This document shows positions 27,067 to 34,884 of a DNA stretch of 64,000 nucleotides, in pieces. The notes beneath the pieces are model-generated. The model was given only the letters and a program-made list of their open reading frames with translations. It was not told the DNA's origin and made no database searches. How positions within the stretch are numbered: the stretch's first letter is position 1; the number at the start of each line of letters is the position of its first letter. The stretch is from positions 1-64,000 of the forward strand of contig JAACED010000014.1 in assembly GCA_011682695.1 (NCBI GenBank), read 5' to 3'. Origin of the DNA: Gammaproteobacteria bacterium (GTDB taxonomy: Bacteria; Actinomycetota; Acidimicrobiia; Spongiisociales; UBA4744). A program made the translations under genes and the position numbers.

Positions 27067-27244
27067 TCACTTCTCCAGCGGCGCCTCCGTGCGCCCTGAC
27101 AACACCCAGGGGCTTTCGAGGTGTGGCATCGATGGCAGGGAAGCTGCCACTTCCTCCTCCAACAAGACCTGCCGGACCACGGCGGCGATTGCTGCGGCTT
27201 CGAGCGGACCCGCGCCGCCTGCGATGTGAAGTTCAGTCTCCATT
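27067..27244 (-). pseudogene. Frameshifted small ORF resembling an acyl-CoA carboxylase epsilon subunit
   Basis: An ATG at 27244, overlapping the end of mce, starts METELHIAGGAGPLEAAAIAA. The natural continuation, VVRQVLLEEEVA and then SPWVLSGR up to the stop at 27067, is in the next frame. One extra G in the GCCGCCGGTGG stretch near 27180 accounts for the break. Read through, the product would be about 58 residues with an N-terminal helix and a W-x-x-x-GR end, the pattern of actinobacterial carboxylase epsilon subunits. It may be a real lesion or a sequence error. The assignment is tentative. Confidence 0.4.
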
Positions 27245-27643
27245 GAGTTCCACCAGTTCGATCAGCGTACCGGCCAGCGTCGCGGGATGTACGAACGCGA
27301 TGCGATGGCCACCACCTCCAGTGCGGGCTTCCTCATCAACGAGACGCGCTCCTCGCTCCTTGAGATGGTCCAGGGCATCGTCGATCGAGGTCACCGCGAT
27401 GCCGACGTGGTGTAGACCCTCGCCGCGCTTGGCCAGGAACTTGCCCACCGGACTCGACGATGACAGCGGCGCAATCAACTGCAGGTAGGACCCCCCGATC
27501 GGCAACATCGCCTCTTCCACTCCCTGCTCAGAGACGACCTCGCGTGACAGCGGTTCGACGCCGAGGAGTTCCTTGAACTCTGCAAGGGATGCATCGAGAT
27601 CGTCGACGGCAATGGCGACATGGTCGAGATTGAACGCCTTCAC
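27233..27643 (-). CDS. mce: Methylmalonyl-CoA epimerase
   Basis: This 136-residue VOC-fold metalloenzyme interconverts (R)- and (S)-methylmalonyl-CoA in propionyl-CoA metabolism. Metal ligands fit the family: His in NLDHVAIAV, Glu or Gln in the paired strand (SYLQLIAP), His in GLHHVGIAV and the terminal Glu in GTLIELVE. The start codon is GTG with a TAGGCT box 6 nt upstream, so the transcript is leaderless. The mutase is not in the window. The downstream overlapping ORF resembles a carboxylase epsilon subunit, which fits the same pathway. Confidence 0.93.
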   Translation of the reverse strand: MKAFNLDHVAIAVDDLDASLAEFKELLGVEPLSREVVSEQGVEEAMLPIGGSYLQLIAPLSSSSPVGKFLAKRGEGLHHVGIAVTSIDDALDHLKERGARLVDEEARTGGGGHRIAFVHPATLAGTLIELVELNGD

Positions 27644-27649
27644 GGGAAC

Positions 27650-27655
27650 AGCCTA
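27650..27655 (-). promoter_or_regulatory. -10 box of leaderless mce
   Basis: TAGGCT on the minus strand lies 6 nt before the GTG start. There is no Shine-Dalgarno, so the start codon is probably the first transcribed codon. Confidence 0.45.
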
Positions 27656-27699
27656 CCGCCCCTGGGGTACGATGCCTCAGTCGCGCAAAAGGAGTCCCC

Positions 27700-28881
27700 A
27701 TGGGTGCCGTGATTACCGGAATCGCCAGAACGCCACAAGGCAGGTTCGCTGGAGTGTTCAAGCCACTGAAGGCAGTCCAGCTCGGCGCGGCCGCGATGCA
27801 AGGCGCGCTGGAACGGTCCGGGCTCGCTCCGGAACGCATCGAGGAGGTGATCTTCGGCCAGGTGCTCCAGGCAGGAGAAGGTCAGATCACCGCTCGACAG
27901 GCCGCCGTCCAGGCCGGAGTTCCCATGACGGTCCCAGCTGTGACGATCAACAAGGTGTGCCTGTCGGGGATGACTTCCATCGCCATGGCGGACCGATCGA
28001 TCCGCCTCGGCGAGTCCAACTTCGTGCTGGCAGGAGGCATGGAGTCCATGACGAATACGCCCTACATCGCTCCCAAGGCTCGGTGGGGAGCCCGGATGGG
28101 CGATGTACAACTCGTCGACGCCATGCTGCACGATGGCCTCTGGTGCAGCTTCGATCATTGCATCATGGGCGAATCCGCCGATCGCAAGAGTGCGCAATTG
28201 GGTATCGATCGCGAAGAGCAGGACCGGTGGGCGTTCAACAGTCACAAACGGGCCCAGGCAGCTACAGAGTCCGGTGCGTTCGCCGATGAAATCATTCCTG
28301 TCGAAGTGCCACAGCGCAAAGCCGACCCGATCGTCGTCGTCGCAGACGAAGGCATCCGCCCGAACACGACGATGGAGAGCCTTGCAGGACTTCGGCCGGC
28401 TTTCTCGGATGACGGAACGGCTACAGCCGGCAACGCTTCACAGATCACCGATGGCGCGGCCGCCGTCGTCGTCGCAGATCGTGCTGCTGCAGAAGCCGAA
28501 GGACTGCCGATCCTCGCCGAGATCCTGTCCTACGGCCAGATCGGAGGCAGAGATGCCACGCTCCAGGAGCGTCCGGGTGAGGCGCTCGCGCTTGCCTTGA
28601 AGAAGGCCGGCATGGACGCAGCGGACCTCGAACTCGTGGAGATCAACGAAGCGTTCGCTTCGGTCGCCGTCTGGTCTGCCCGCATGCTCGACCTCGACCC
28701 GGAGAAGGTAAACGTCTACGGTGGTGCGGTGGCTCTGGGACATCCGCTTGGCGCATCCGGAGCCCGCATCACGGTGACCCTGATCAACGCGCTCCGCAGG
28801 CGAGGAGGCGGCATCGGTGCAGCGGCGCTCTGTGGTGGTGGCGGCCAGGGCGATGCCCTGATTCTGAAAGTGTTTGCATGA
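27700..28881 (+). CDS. Acetyl-CoA C-acetyltransferase (thiolase)
   Basis: This 393-residue thiolase II condenses or cleaves acetoacetyl-CoA or longer 3-ketoacyl-CoA. The nucleophilic Cys is in NKVCLSGM. The family motifs GGMESMTNTPY, NEAFASVA and GHPLGASGAR are present, and the second active-site Cys is in ALCGGGGQG. AAAGGAG lies five bases before the ATG. The stop overlaps the glpX start by four bases. It is divergent from mce, 56 bp apart. Biosynthetic versus degradative role cannot be told from sequence. Confidence 0.95.
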   Translation: MGAVITGIARTPQGRFAGVFKPLKAVQLGAAAMQGALERSGLAPERIEEVIFGQVLQAGEGQITARQAAVQAGVPMTVPAVTINKVCLSGMTSIAMADRSIRLGESNFVLAGGMESMTNTPYIAPKARWGARMGDVQLVDAMLHDGLWCSFDHCIMGESADRKSAQLGIDREEQDRWAFNSHKRAQAATESGAFADEIIPVEVPQRKADPIVVVADEGIRPNTTMESLAGLRPAFSDDGTATAGNASQITDGAAAVVVADRAAAEAEGLPILAEILSYGQIGGRDATLQERPGEALALALKKAGMDAADLELVEINEAFASVAVWSARMLDLDPEKVNVYGGAVALGHPLGASGARITVTLINALRRRGGGIGAAALCGGGGQGDALILKVFA

Positions 28882-29867
28882 TGCTGGAAGCGCCCGATCA
28901 CAATCTCGCACTCGACCTGGTCCGCGTCACGGAAGTGGCAGCGATGGCTGCCGCCAGGTGGCAGGGCAGAGGGGACAAGGAAAACGCAGACCAGGCCGCC
29001 GTAGACGGGATGCGTGCGGTCCTCTCGACCGTGGCGATCGACGGAACGATCATCATCGGTGAAGGTGAGAAGGACAACGCTCCCATGCTGTTCAACGGCG
29101 AGCGCGTCGGTTCTGGACAAGGTCTGCAAGTCGACGTTGCCGTGGACCCCGTCGACGGTACGACGCTGACCGCGGAAGGCATGCCCGGAGCGCTTGCCGT
29201 AATCACGGTCGCGGAGGCCGGTTCGATGTATGCACCGGGGAGTCTCGTGTACATGGACAAGATTGCCGTCGGCCCCGAAGCCGCCGGCTTAATCGACCTG
29301 GATGCCCCGGTCGCCCACAATCTGCGTCAACTCGCCCGCGCCCTGGGCAAAGACATCAACGACCTCACGGCAATCATCCTCGATCGTCCGCGGAACAAGA
29401 AGTACGTGGACGAGGTGCGCGCCGTGGGCGCGCGCATCCGCCTGATCCGAGATGGTGACGTTTCCGCAGCCATCTCGACTGCAGAGGAGGATTCCGGTAT
29501 CGACATCCTGCTCGGTATCGGCGGATCTCCAGAAGCGGTGATCGCTGCAGGGGCACTGGCCTGCCTTGACGGTGAGATGCAGTGCAGGCTCTGGCCGCGA
29601 GACGACGCAGAGCGCGTGTATGCCTTGGAGAACGGCCTCGACCTCGACGCCGTGCTGACAACAAGGGACCTGGTCGACTCCGACAACGTCTTCTTCGCGG
29701 CCACGGGGGTCACCGGTGGGGAGCTCCTTGACGGGGTGACATTCTTCGCGGACGGTGCGGAAACACATTCAGTGGTCATGCGTTCGAAGACCGGCGCCAT
29801 CCGTTACGTCCACACGCGACACAATCTCAAGAAGCTGGAGCACATCAGCAGCGTCCCCTTGAGCTGA
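28878..29867 (+). CDS. glpX: Class II fructose-1,6-bisphosphatase
   Basis: This 329-residue GlpX-type phosphatase is the final specific step of gluconeogenesis and is the usual FBPase of Actinobacteria. Lithium-sensitive phosphatase motifs are clear: GEGEKDNAPML, DVAVDPVDGTTLTA and GIGGSPEAVIAAGAL. The start ATG overlaps the thiolase stop (ATGA), and a second ATG follows directly, so the true start may be one codon later. With pckA at 13.2 kb, both irreversible gluconeogenic enzymes are in this window. Confidence 0.95.
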   Translation: MMLEAPDHNLALDLVRVTEVAAMAAARWQGRGDKENADQAAVDGMRAVLSTVAIDGTIIIGEGEKDNAPMLFNGERVGSGQGLQVDVAVDPVDGTTLTAEGMPGALAVITVAEAGSMYAPGSLVYMDKIAVGPEAAGLIDLDAPVAHNLRQLARALGKDINDLTAIILDRPRNKKYVDEVRAVGARIRLIRDGDVSAAISTAEEDSGIDILLGIGGSPEAVIAAGALACLDGEMQCRLWPRDDAERVYALENGLDLDAVLTTRDLVDSDNVFFAATGVTGGELLDGVTFFADGAETHSVVMRSKTGAIRYVHTRHNLKKLEHISSVPLS

Positions 29868-30000
29868 CAGGCTCGCTTCGCTCGCCGTATTCGGTCATCG
29901 GCCGTCAGTCGCCAGTACTGCGCCGAAACGTCGACGAGACCGCGGCGCGGCCGTGATGCCCCTCGCCGGCGGCTGGTCACTGGTGGCTGGTGGCTGTCTC

Positions 30001-30645
30001 CTAGATCGCGCCACCGACCTCGAGGGCTCCCACCAGTGTCGACGCGGTCGCCACTCCGGTGGCTTGGATCCGCTCCTGCGGAAATGTCCCGCGGTCGTAG
30101 AGCACGCATCTGGCACCAACGGCCACTGCCGCTTCGACGTCGTCCAGGGCATCACCGATCATGAGCACTCCCTGAACGTTCCCGCTCTCTCCGAGAGCCT
30201 GGAGATGGCTCTCGAGGAAAGCCTGCTTGCGGGCTCCCCGCTCCCCTCGAAGGCCTTCGACACGCCTCATCGATGATCCAATGCCGAATCGTTCGACCAT
30301 GGTCACCAGGTCATCGTGCCAAAGCATCGAAAGGAGCGATTGTGTGTGACCGGCTCCGGTCACGCTGTTCAGCGCCGCGGTTGCGTCCGGTGCGAGCCTC
30401 ATCTGCGGGAGCAGGTCCCGATAGGCTACGTGGAAGACATCGTCGATCAGACGCCACTCATCGTCGGGAACCGTCCTTCCGAGAAGCGACTCATAGAAAC
30501 GCCGTACAGGGCGCTGGTAGTGCGCCCCGTACTCTCGGACGGTGATCGACGGCTCGCCGATCTCTCTCAACGTCACATTCACCGCATCGACGACCTGCGT
30601 CAGATCGTCAAGCAGAGTTCCATTCCAGTCCCAAACGATGTGCAC
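30001..30645 (-). CDS. HAD-superfamily phosphatase (phosphoglycolate phosphatase-like)
   Basis: This HAD hydrolase of about 214 residues has an alpha-helical cap. Motif I is VWDWNGTLLDD (nucleophile Asp and D+2), motif II is the SLLSMLWHDD region, and motifs III/IV are KQAFLESH and LMIGDALDDVEAA. A Trp replaces the usual aliphatic residue between the two Asp of motif I, so it reads DWNGT, a known Gph-like variant. GTG at 30645 is preceded by TAGGGT at a 7-nt distance, giving a leaderless start and excluding the longer frame to 30699, which is the repeat element R3. The substrate is unknown. Confidence 0.85.
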   Translation of the reverse strand: MHIVWDWNGTLLDDLTQVVDAVNVTLREIGEPSITVREYGAHYQRPVRRFYESLLGRTVPDDEWRLIDDVFHVAYRDLLPQMRLAPDATAALNSVTGAGHTQSLLSMLWHDDLVTMVERFGIGSSMRRVEGLRGERGARKQAFLESHLQALGESGNVQGVLMIGDALDDVEAAVAVGARCVLYDRGTFPQERIQATGVATASTLVGALEVGGAI

Positions 30646-30652
30646 CGTTGAG

Positions 30653-30715
30653 ACCCTAGGAGCCCGCCGAGCAGTACATGGCACACATCGGACGACCATG
30701 CATCACTCGGCGGAA
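30653..30715 (-). promoter_or_regulatory. Promoter module R3 copy A upstream of HAD gene
   Basis: A conserved block reads, in gene direction, CCGCCGAG (left arm), about 40 nt, CTCGGCGGGCTCC and then a TAGGGT -10 box (30653-30658) 7 nt before the GTG. The CCGCCGAG and CTCGGCGG arms are inverted repeats. The same block precedes the SulP gene at 52092, again with its -10 box at the same place. Confidence 0.65.
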
Positions 30716-30732
30716 TCCTGGGACCCTATCGA

Positions 30733-31026
30733 CTACTCGGCGACGCGACGGCGAAGCCCGGTGGATGGCTTGAAGTAGGCGTATTTCGTCGCAGCAATCG
30801 TGATCTCTTCGCCCGTGGCAGGATTACGGCCCTTGCGGGCGGAACGGCTACGCGTTCCGAACTTACCAAAGCCCGCGATCTCGACCTTCCGGCCGGCATC
30901 CAACTCGACGGCAATAATGCCTTCGCCCGGCTTCGTGGAGAAGATCTCTTCGATCACTTCTGCAGCCTTGGTCTTTGTCAAGCCGGTCTTCTGGGCCAGC
31001 TTGTCGGCCATTTCCTTCTTGTTCAC
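30733..31026 (-). CDS. HU-family DNA-binding protein
   Basis: This nucleoid protein of about 97 residues bends DNA as a dimer. It shows the HU signature GFGKFGTRSRSARKGRNP near residue 45 and the DNA-binding arm residues R-x-x-x-NP. The N-terminal dimerisation helices carry EMADKLAQKTGLTKTKA. A segment between helix and arm (STKPGEGIIAVELDAGRKV) is slightly longer than in E. coli HU. GTG at 31026 with GAGGGAG five bases upstream defines the start and excludes an in-frame extension. It is monocistronic. Confidence 0.92.
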   Translation of the reverse strand: MNKKEMADKLAQKTGLTKTKAAEVIEEIFSTKPGEGIIAVELDAGRKVEIAGFGKFGTRSRSARKGRNPATGEEITIAATKYAYFKPSTGLRRRVAE

Positions 31027-31142
31027 GAGTTCTCCCTCGCTCACGCACCGGAGGGTTCCAGCGCTCTTTCCCCGGCCGCCGCGTCCGACGACACCCAAAA
31101 CCTACCCTGTTTCGTTGACTTTGTGGGGGATTGTGTCGTCCC

Positions 31143-31736
31143 CTACATCTCCCGTCTGCCAATCAATGCCCGCCCGAGGGTGAGTTCGTCGGCGTAATCC
31201 AGATCCCCACCGACGGGGAGCCCACTCGCGAGACGGGTCACCTGTACCCCCAACGGCTTCAGCTCCCTTGCCAGATACATGGCAGTCGTGTCACCTTCTA
31301 CCGTCGGGTTGGTGGCCACGATCACTTCCTGGATTCCTTCGTCGGCAATCCGCCCCACAAGCTCGGTGATATGGAGCTGACCGGGCCCGATTCCCGCTAT
31401 CGGTGAGAGCGAACCACCGAGCACGTGGTAGCGGCCCCGGAACTCCTGTGTCCGCTCGATAACGACGATGTCTTGAGGACGCTCGACAACGCACACGAGC
31501 GAACCATCACGCCGAGAGTCCCGGCAGATGGCGCACTCGTCCTCGGCAGCGACGTTGAAGCAACGGCGACATACCTGTACCTGCGTGCGCATGTCGATGA
31601 TCGACTGTGCGAGACGGCGAGCATCCGCCTCTTCGACACCCATCAGATGGAATGCCAGTCGTTGGGCCGATTTCCTCCCGATTCCCGGCAGCCGAGAGAG
31701 CTCGTCGATGACACGCTGAACGGGAGCCGCAAACAT
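31143..31736 (-). CDS. recR: Recombination mediator protein RecR
   Basis: This 197-residue RecFOR-pathway protein loads RecA at gaps. It has an N-terminal helix-hairpin-helix (LSRLPGIGRKSAQRLAFHL), a zinc finger (CRRCFNVAAEDECAICRD) and a Toprim domain (LVCVVERPQDI, ATNPTVEGDTT). Its ATG shares a base with the ybaB stop (TGATG). It is the last gene of the dnaX-ybaB-recR operon, an order conserved in many bacteria. Confidence 0.96.
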   Translation of the reverse strand: MFAAPVQRVIDELSRLPGIGRKSAQRLAFHLMGVEEADARRLAQSIIDMRTQVQVCRRCFNVAAEDECAICRDSRRDGSLVCVVERPQDIVVIERTQEFRGRYHVLGGSLSPIAGIGPGQLHITELVGRIADEGIQEVIVATNPTVEGDTTAMYLARELKPLGVQVTRLASGLPVGGDLDYADELTLGRALIGRREM

Positions 31737-32071
31737 CAGCCGAGGAGGTCTCCAAGACTCCCGAGTCCCCCGGTGACGCTGCCCATCTGTTGCTCGGCAG
31801 CGCCCGATGCTGCCCCGAGTGCCTGATTGATGGCGGCAACGACCAGGTCGCCGAGCATCTCCGGATCCTCGGGATCGATCACCGACGGGTCGATGTCGAC
31901 GGAGACGATCGAACCGCCGCCGGTGACGATGGCCTTTACGACGCCGCCGCCGGCCGATCCTTCGAACTCGCTCTCCGCGAGCTGCTGTTGCACGGAGGCC
32001 ATCCGTTCCTGCATTTGCTGTGCCTGCTGCATCAGCTTGCGCATATCCTGTGGTCGCATTCCCATGGGCAC
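31736..32071 (-). CDS. ybaB: YbaB/EbfC nucleoid-associated protein
   Basis: This DNA-binding protein of 111 residues has the YbaB tweezer-like fold. The N-terminal amphipathic coiled coil is Met/Gln-rich (MQQAQQMQERMASVQQQL), followed by the beta core (VKAIVTGGGSIVSVDIDP) and a Gly-rich tail. It lies 7 nt after dnaX and overlaps recR by one base, so it is co-translated with both. The second Met (residue 3 or 4) is an alternative start. Confidence 0.93.
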   Translation of the reverse strand: MPMGMRPQDMRKLMQQAQQMQERMASVQQQLAESEFEGSAGGGVVKAIVTGGGSIVSVDIDPSVIDPEDPEMLGDLVVAAINQALGAASGAAEQQMGSVTGGLGSLGDLLG

Positions 32072-32078
32072 CAGGGTA

Positions 32079-33872
32079 TCAGTCCCTGGGGATGTCCTCG
32101 ATGACCTGCCCGCCGAGCAAGCCCTCGACGAGCGCTCCCGGATCTGCGTCGGCGGGAGCCTCGACGAGTTGATCCTTGTCGGGGGCCCGTTGATCGCTCA
32201 CGTCAGCCGGTGCGGCGGCGCTCGACCGAAAGACGATCTGGACGGATCCTCCAAGCAGTTCGCCTGCTCGAGTTGCGACGATTTGGGCTATGTGCGGATC
32301 GCTGTTGATCTGCGCGAGATGAAAACCGAGATGCTCGGGAAGCACAAGCACGATCGTCGATCCTTCCACATGCCCAGGGCTCGCCTCGCGGAACATCGCG
32401 AGCCGGCGCGGACCCAACTCGTCTCGAACGGCGCCCACCAGTGCCGGCCACACCGATTCGAACTGCTCGATCGTCAGCCCCTCGACCGGAGGCATGGCCT
32501 CCGCGTCGAGGTGCTCCTCATAGATCTCGACCGATCCCTGCTGGGCGTCCCGAGGCTCGGTGGTGGGTACCCGCTCGGCGGTCGGTACCGGCTCGGTGAT
32601 CGGTACCGGCTCCACCTTCGATGTCTGCTCCATCGTCGTCTCTGAATCATCGACCTTGCCCGCCGGCGACGAAGTGACCACCGGGGATCGGGAGGGTCGA
32701 GGCGCCGTCTGCTGGATACGCCTCACCTGCTGTTCGACCCGATCCATCCGGGTCGAGAAGGAGGCGACATCGGCACTCGTCTCCGGCCGGGTCAGCTTGA
32801 GCAATGCCAACTCGACCATGAGTCGCTCTTCACGACCTTCTCTGAGCCTCAGGAGCGCCTCACTGAGATGGTCGACAGCGCGCAGCACCTCTGGTGGCGG
32901 CAACTCGCTAGCCACCTTCCGCCACTCATCCAGCGTCGCCTCCGGTTCATCGGCCACTTCAGCGAGATTGGGCGCGTAGTGGGCGAGGAACACGCCACGG
33001 AAGTAACCGAGAGCCTCTGACACGAATCGTCTCAGATCAACACCTTGGGACGAGAGTTCCGCGATCAGCTCGAGCGCCGCCTTCGCATCCTGGCTCGTGA
33101 TGGCCGACGAGAGCCGGGAGAATGCCTCACCGTCGGCGAGACCCAAAGCCCGGTTCACCCCCTGGACTTCCACTTTCCCCTCGCCGAGCGCCGCAACCTG
33201 TTCCAGCAGGCTGAGTGCGTCGCGGACCGAACCTCTCGCGCGACGAGCGACCGCTGCCAAAGCGACGTCGGCCGATTCGTAGCCTTCCGACGCGCTGATG
33301 CGACGCAGATGTGCGATGAGCACGTCGACCGGCACTTGCCGGAAATCGAATCGCTGGGAACGGCTCCGAATGGTATCGAGCAGCTTGTACGGCTCGGTGG
33401 TGGCCAGCACGAAATGGACATGCTCTGGCGGCTCTTCGAGCGTCTTCAGCAGTGCGTTGCCTGCGGCCTTGGACAGCATGTGCGCCTCGTCGAGGATAAA
33501 CACTCGCTTCGCCCCTCCGACCGAAGCGACGGTCGAGACGCTCACCCGCATCTCTCTGATGTCTTCCACACTGTTGTGAGAAGCAGCGTCGAGCTCGATC
33601 ACGTCGAGCGAGGATCCCTCGGTAATCGCCACACACGACGGGCACACTCCGCACGGTTCACCCTCGGAATCACGATCCGGACAGTTCAGCGATTTCGCGA
33701 GCACCCTCGCAGTCGTGGTTTTTCCGGTACCGCGTGGTCCGGCAAAGAGGTAGGCGTGGGCGACACGTCCCTCCCCGATCTCTCGGGCAAGGGTCTCGGT
33801 GATGTGATCCTGGCCTACGATTTCCGAGAAGCGTTGCGGCCGGTACTTGCGGTAGAGCGCCTGGTAATCCAC
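32079..33872 (-). CDS. dnaX: DNA polymerase III gamma/tau subunit
   Basis: This 597-residue clamp-loader ATPase belongs to the replicative polymerase. It opens with DYQALYRKYRPQRFSEIVGQ. The P-loop is GPRGTGKTTTAR, the zinc ligands are CPDRD-EGEPCGVCPSC, and Walker B is FILDEAHMLSK. Domain III follows, and then a Thr/Pro/Glu-rich linker leads to a C-terminal tau-like domain. I saw no clear poly-A slippery site for a short gamma product. The GTG at 33872 starts at the conserved N-terminus; the frame is open to 34199 without similarity. It begins the dnaX-ybaB-recR operon. Confidence 0.95.
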   Translation of the reverse strand: MDYQALYRKYRPQRFSEIVGQDHITETLAREIGEGRVAHAYLFAGPRGTGKTTTARVLAKSLNCPDRDSEGEPCGVCPSCVAITEGSSLDVIELDAASHNSVEDIREMRVSVSTVASVGGAKRVFILDEAHMLSKAAGNALLKTLEEPPEHVHFVLATTEPYKLLDTIRSRSQRFDFRQVPVDVLIAHLRRISASEGYESADVALAAVARRARGSVRDALSLLEQVAALGEGKVEVQGVNRALGLADGEAFSRLSSAITSQDAKAALELIAELSSQGVDLRRFVSEALGYFRGVFLAHYAPNLAEVADEPEATLDEWRKVASELPPPEVLRAVDHLSEALLRLREGREERLMVELALLKLTRPETSADVASFSTRMDRVEQQVRRIQQTAPRPSRSPVVTSSPAGKVDDSETTMEQTSKVEPVPITEPVPTAERVPTTEPRDAQQGSVEIYEEHLDAEAMPPVEGLTIEQFESVWPALVGAVRDELGPRRLAMFREASPGHVEGSTIVLVLPEHLGFHLAQINSDPHIAQIVATRAGELLGGSVQIVFRSSAAAPADVSDQRAPDKDQLVEAPADADPGALVEGLLGGQVIEDIPRD

Positions 33873-34059
33873 TGATGGCGATAGTAGCGGGGACCGGTGA
33901 CAGCAGCCGGTCGCCGGTTTATTCGAGTCGCCGGTCACCAATCGCCGACCGGAATTCGATCCGAAGAGATCCTGGCGTACATCGATAACTGACATCCGAA
34001 GGTTTTCTTCCCACAAGTTTGTGCCCCTGGCGTCCGATACGCTACGAGACAGGAGTTCA

Positions 34060-34884
34060 GTGAACCAGACACCAGACGCTCGCGACACGGGCACCGAAAT
34101 CCAAGATGCTCTGCCGGCCGGAACCCCCGCCGTGTGGGCCCGCGGTCTCGTACGCCGGTTCGGCAAGAACCTGGCTGTCGACGACGTGAGCCTCTCCATC
34201 GCCAGCGGGGAGTTCTACGGACTTCTTGGACCGAATGGTGCCGGGAAGACCACGACGATCAAAATGATCGTGGGCCTTCTTCGGCCCACGGCAGGCACCG
34301 CGGGGATCAGTGAGTTCGAGACATGGCGTCAACCGATCGAGGTCAAACGCAGAGTCGGCGTCCTCCCCGAGGAATTCAATCTCTACGACCGCCTCACCGG
34401 GGCCGAACTCCTGGACTTCACGGCGGCGATTCATCACATTCCCAAGAAAGATGCAGTTTCGCGCCGTCGCGAGCTGCTCCACCTGCTCGACCTCGAAGAC
34501 ACGGCGTCCGCGCTCATCGCCGACTACTCACGAGGGATGCGCAAGAAACTGGCACTCGCTGCAGCAGTCATCCACGCTCCCCCGGTCCTGTTTCTCGACG
34601 AGCCGTTCGAGGGCGTCGATCCCGTCAGCGCGCGCCTCATCCGGCGACTGCTCCAGAGCTACACGGCCCAAGGTTCGACGGTCGTGTTCTCATCCCACGT
34701 GATGGACCTGGTGGAGCGGCTGTGCACAAGAGTCGGGATCATGCTGCACGGCAAGCTGGTGACCGAAGCAACTCCGGCAGATCTCAAGGCGCGATACGGA
34801 TCGATGGAAGACGCATTCCTTTCGGCAGTGGGAGCCGAAGATCTCGGTGAAGGACTCGGATGGTTAACCGCCTCGTCTGGCTGA
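34060..34884 (+). CDS. ABC transporter ATP-binding protein (exporter type)
   Basis: This ATPase of about 274 residues is the DrrA/CcmA-like type paired with multi-span permeases. The Walker A is GPNGAGKTTTIK, the signature YSRGMRKKLALAAAV replaces the canonical LSGGQ, and Walker B is VLFLDEPFEGVDP. The YSRGM signature is typical of BcrA/EcsA-like subfamilies. GTG at 34060 has CAGGAG 4-5 nt upstream. Its 3' end overlaps the permease gene by 25 bases. The substrate is unknown. Confidence 0.9.
   Translation: MNQTPDARDTGTEIQDALPAGTPAVWARGLVRRFGKNLAVDDVSLSIASGEFYGLLGPNGAGKTTTIKMIVGLLRPTAGTAGISEFETWRQPIEVKRRVGVLPEEFNLYDRLTGAELLDFTAAIHHIPKKDAVSRRRELLHLLDLEDTASALIADYSRGMRKKLALAAAVIHAPPVLFLDEPFEGVDPVSARLIRRLLQSYTAQGSTVVFSSHVMDLVERLCTRVGIMLHGKLVTEATPADLKARYGSMEDAFLSAVGAEDLGEGLGWLTASSG

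Noticed and set aside
32079-33872. Programmed frameshift in dnaX giving a gamma product
   Set aside because: No A-rich slippery heptamer with downstream structure was found in the expected region.
33873-34059. Signal recognition particle RNA upstream of dnaX
   Set aside because: The SRP RNA gene lies here in some bacteria, but the domain IV tetraloop core (GGAAGCAGC type) is absent on both strands.
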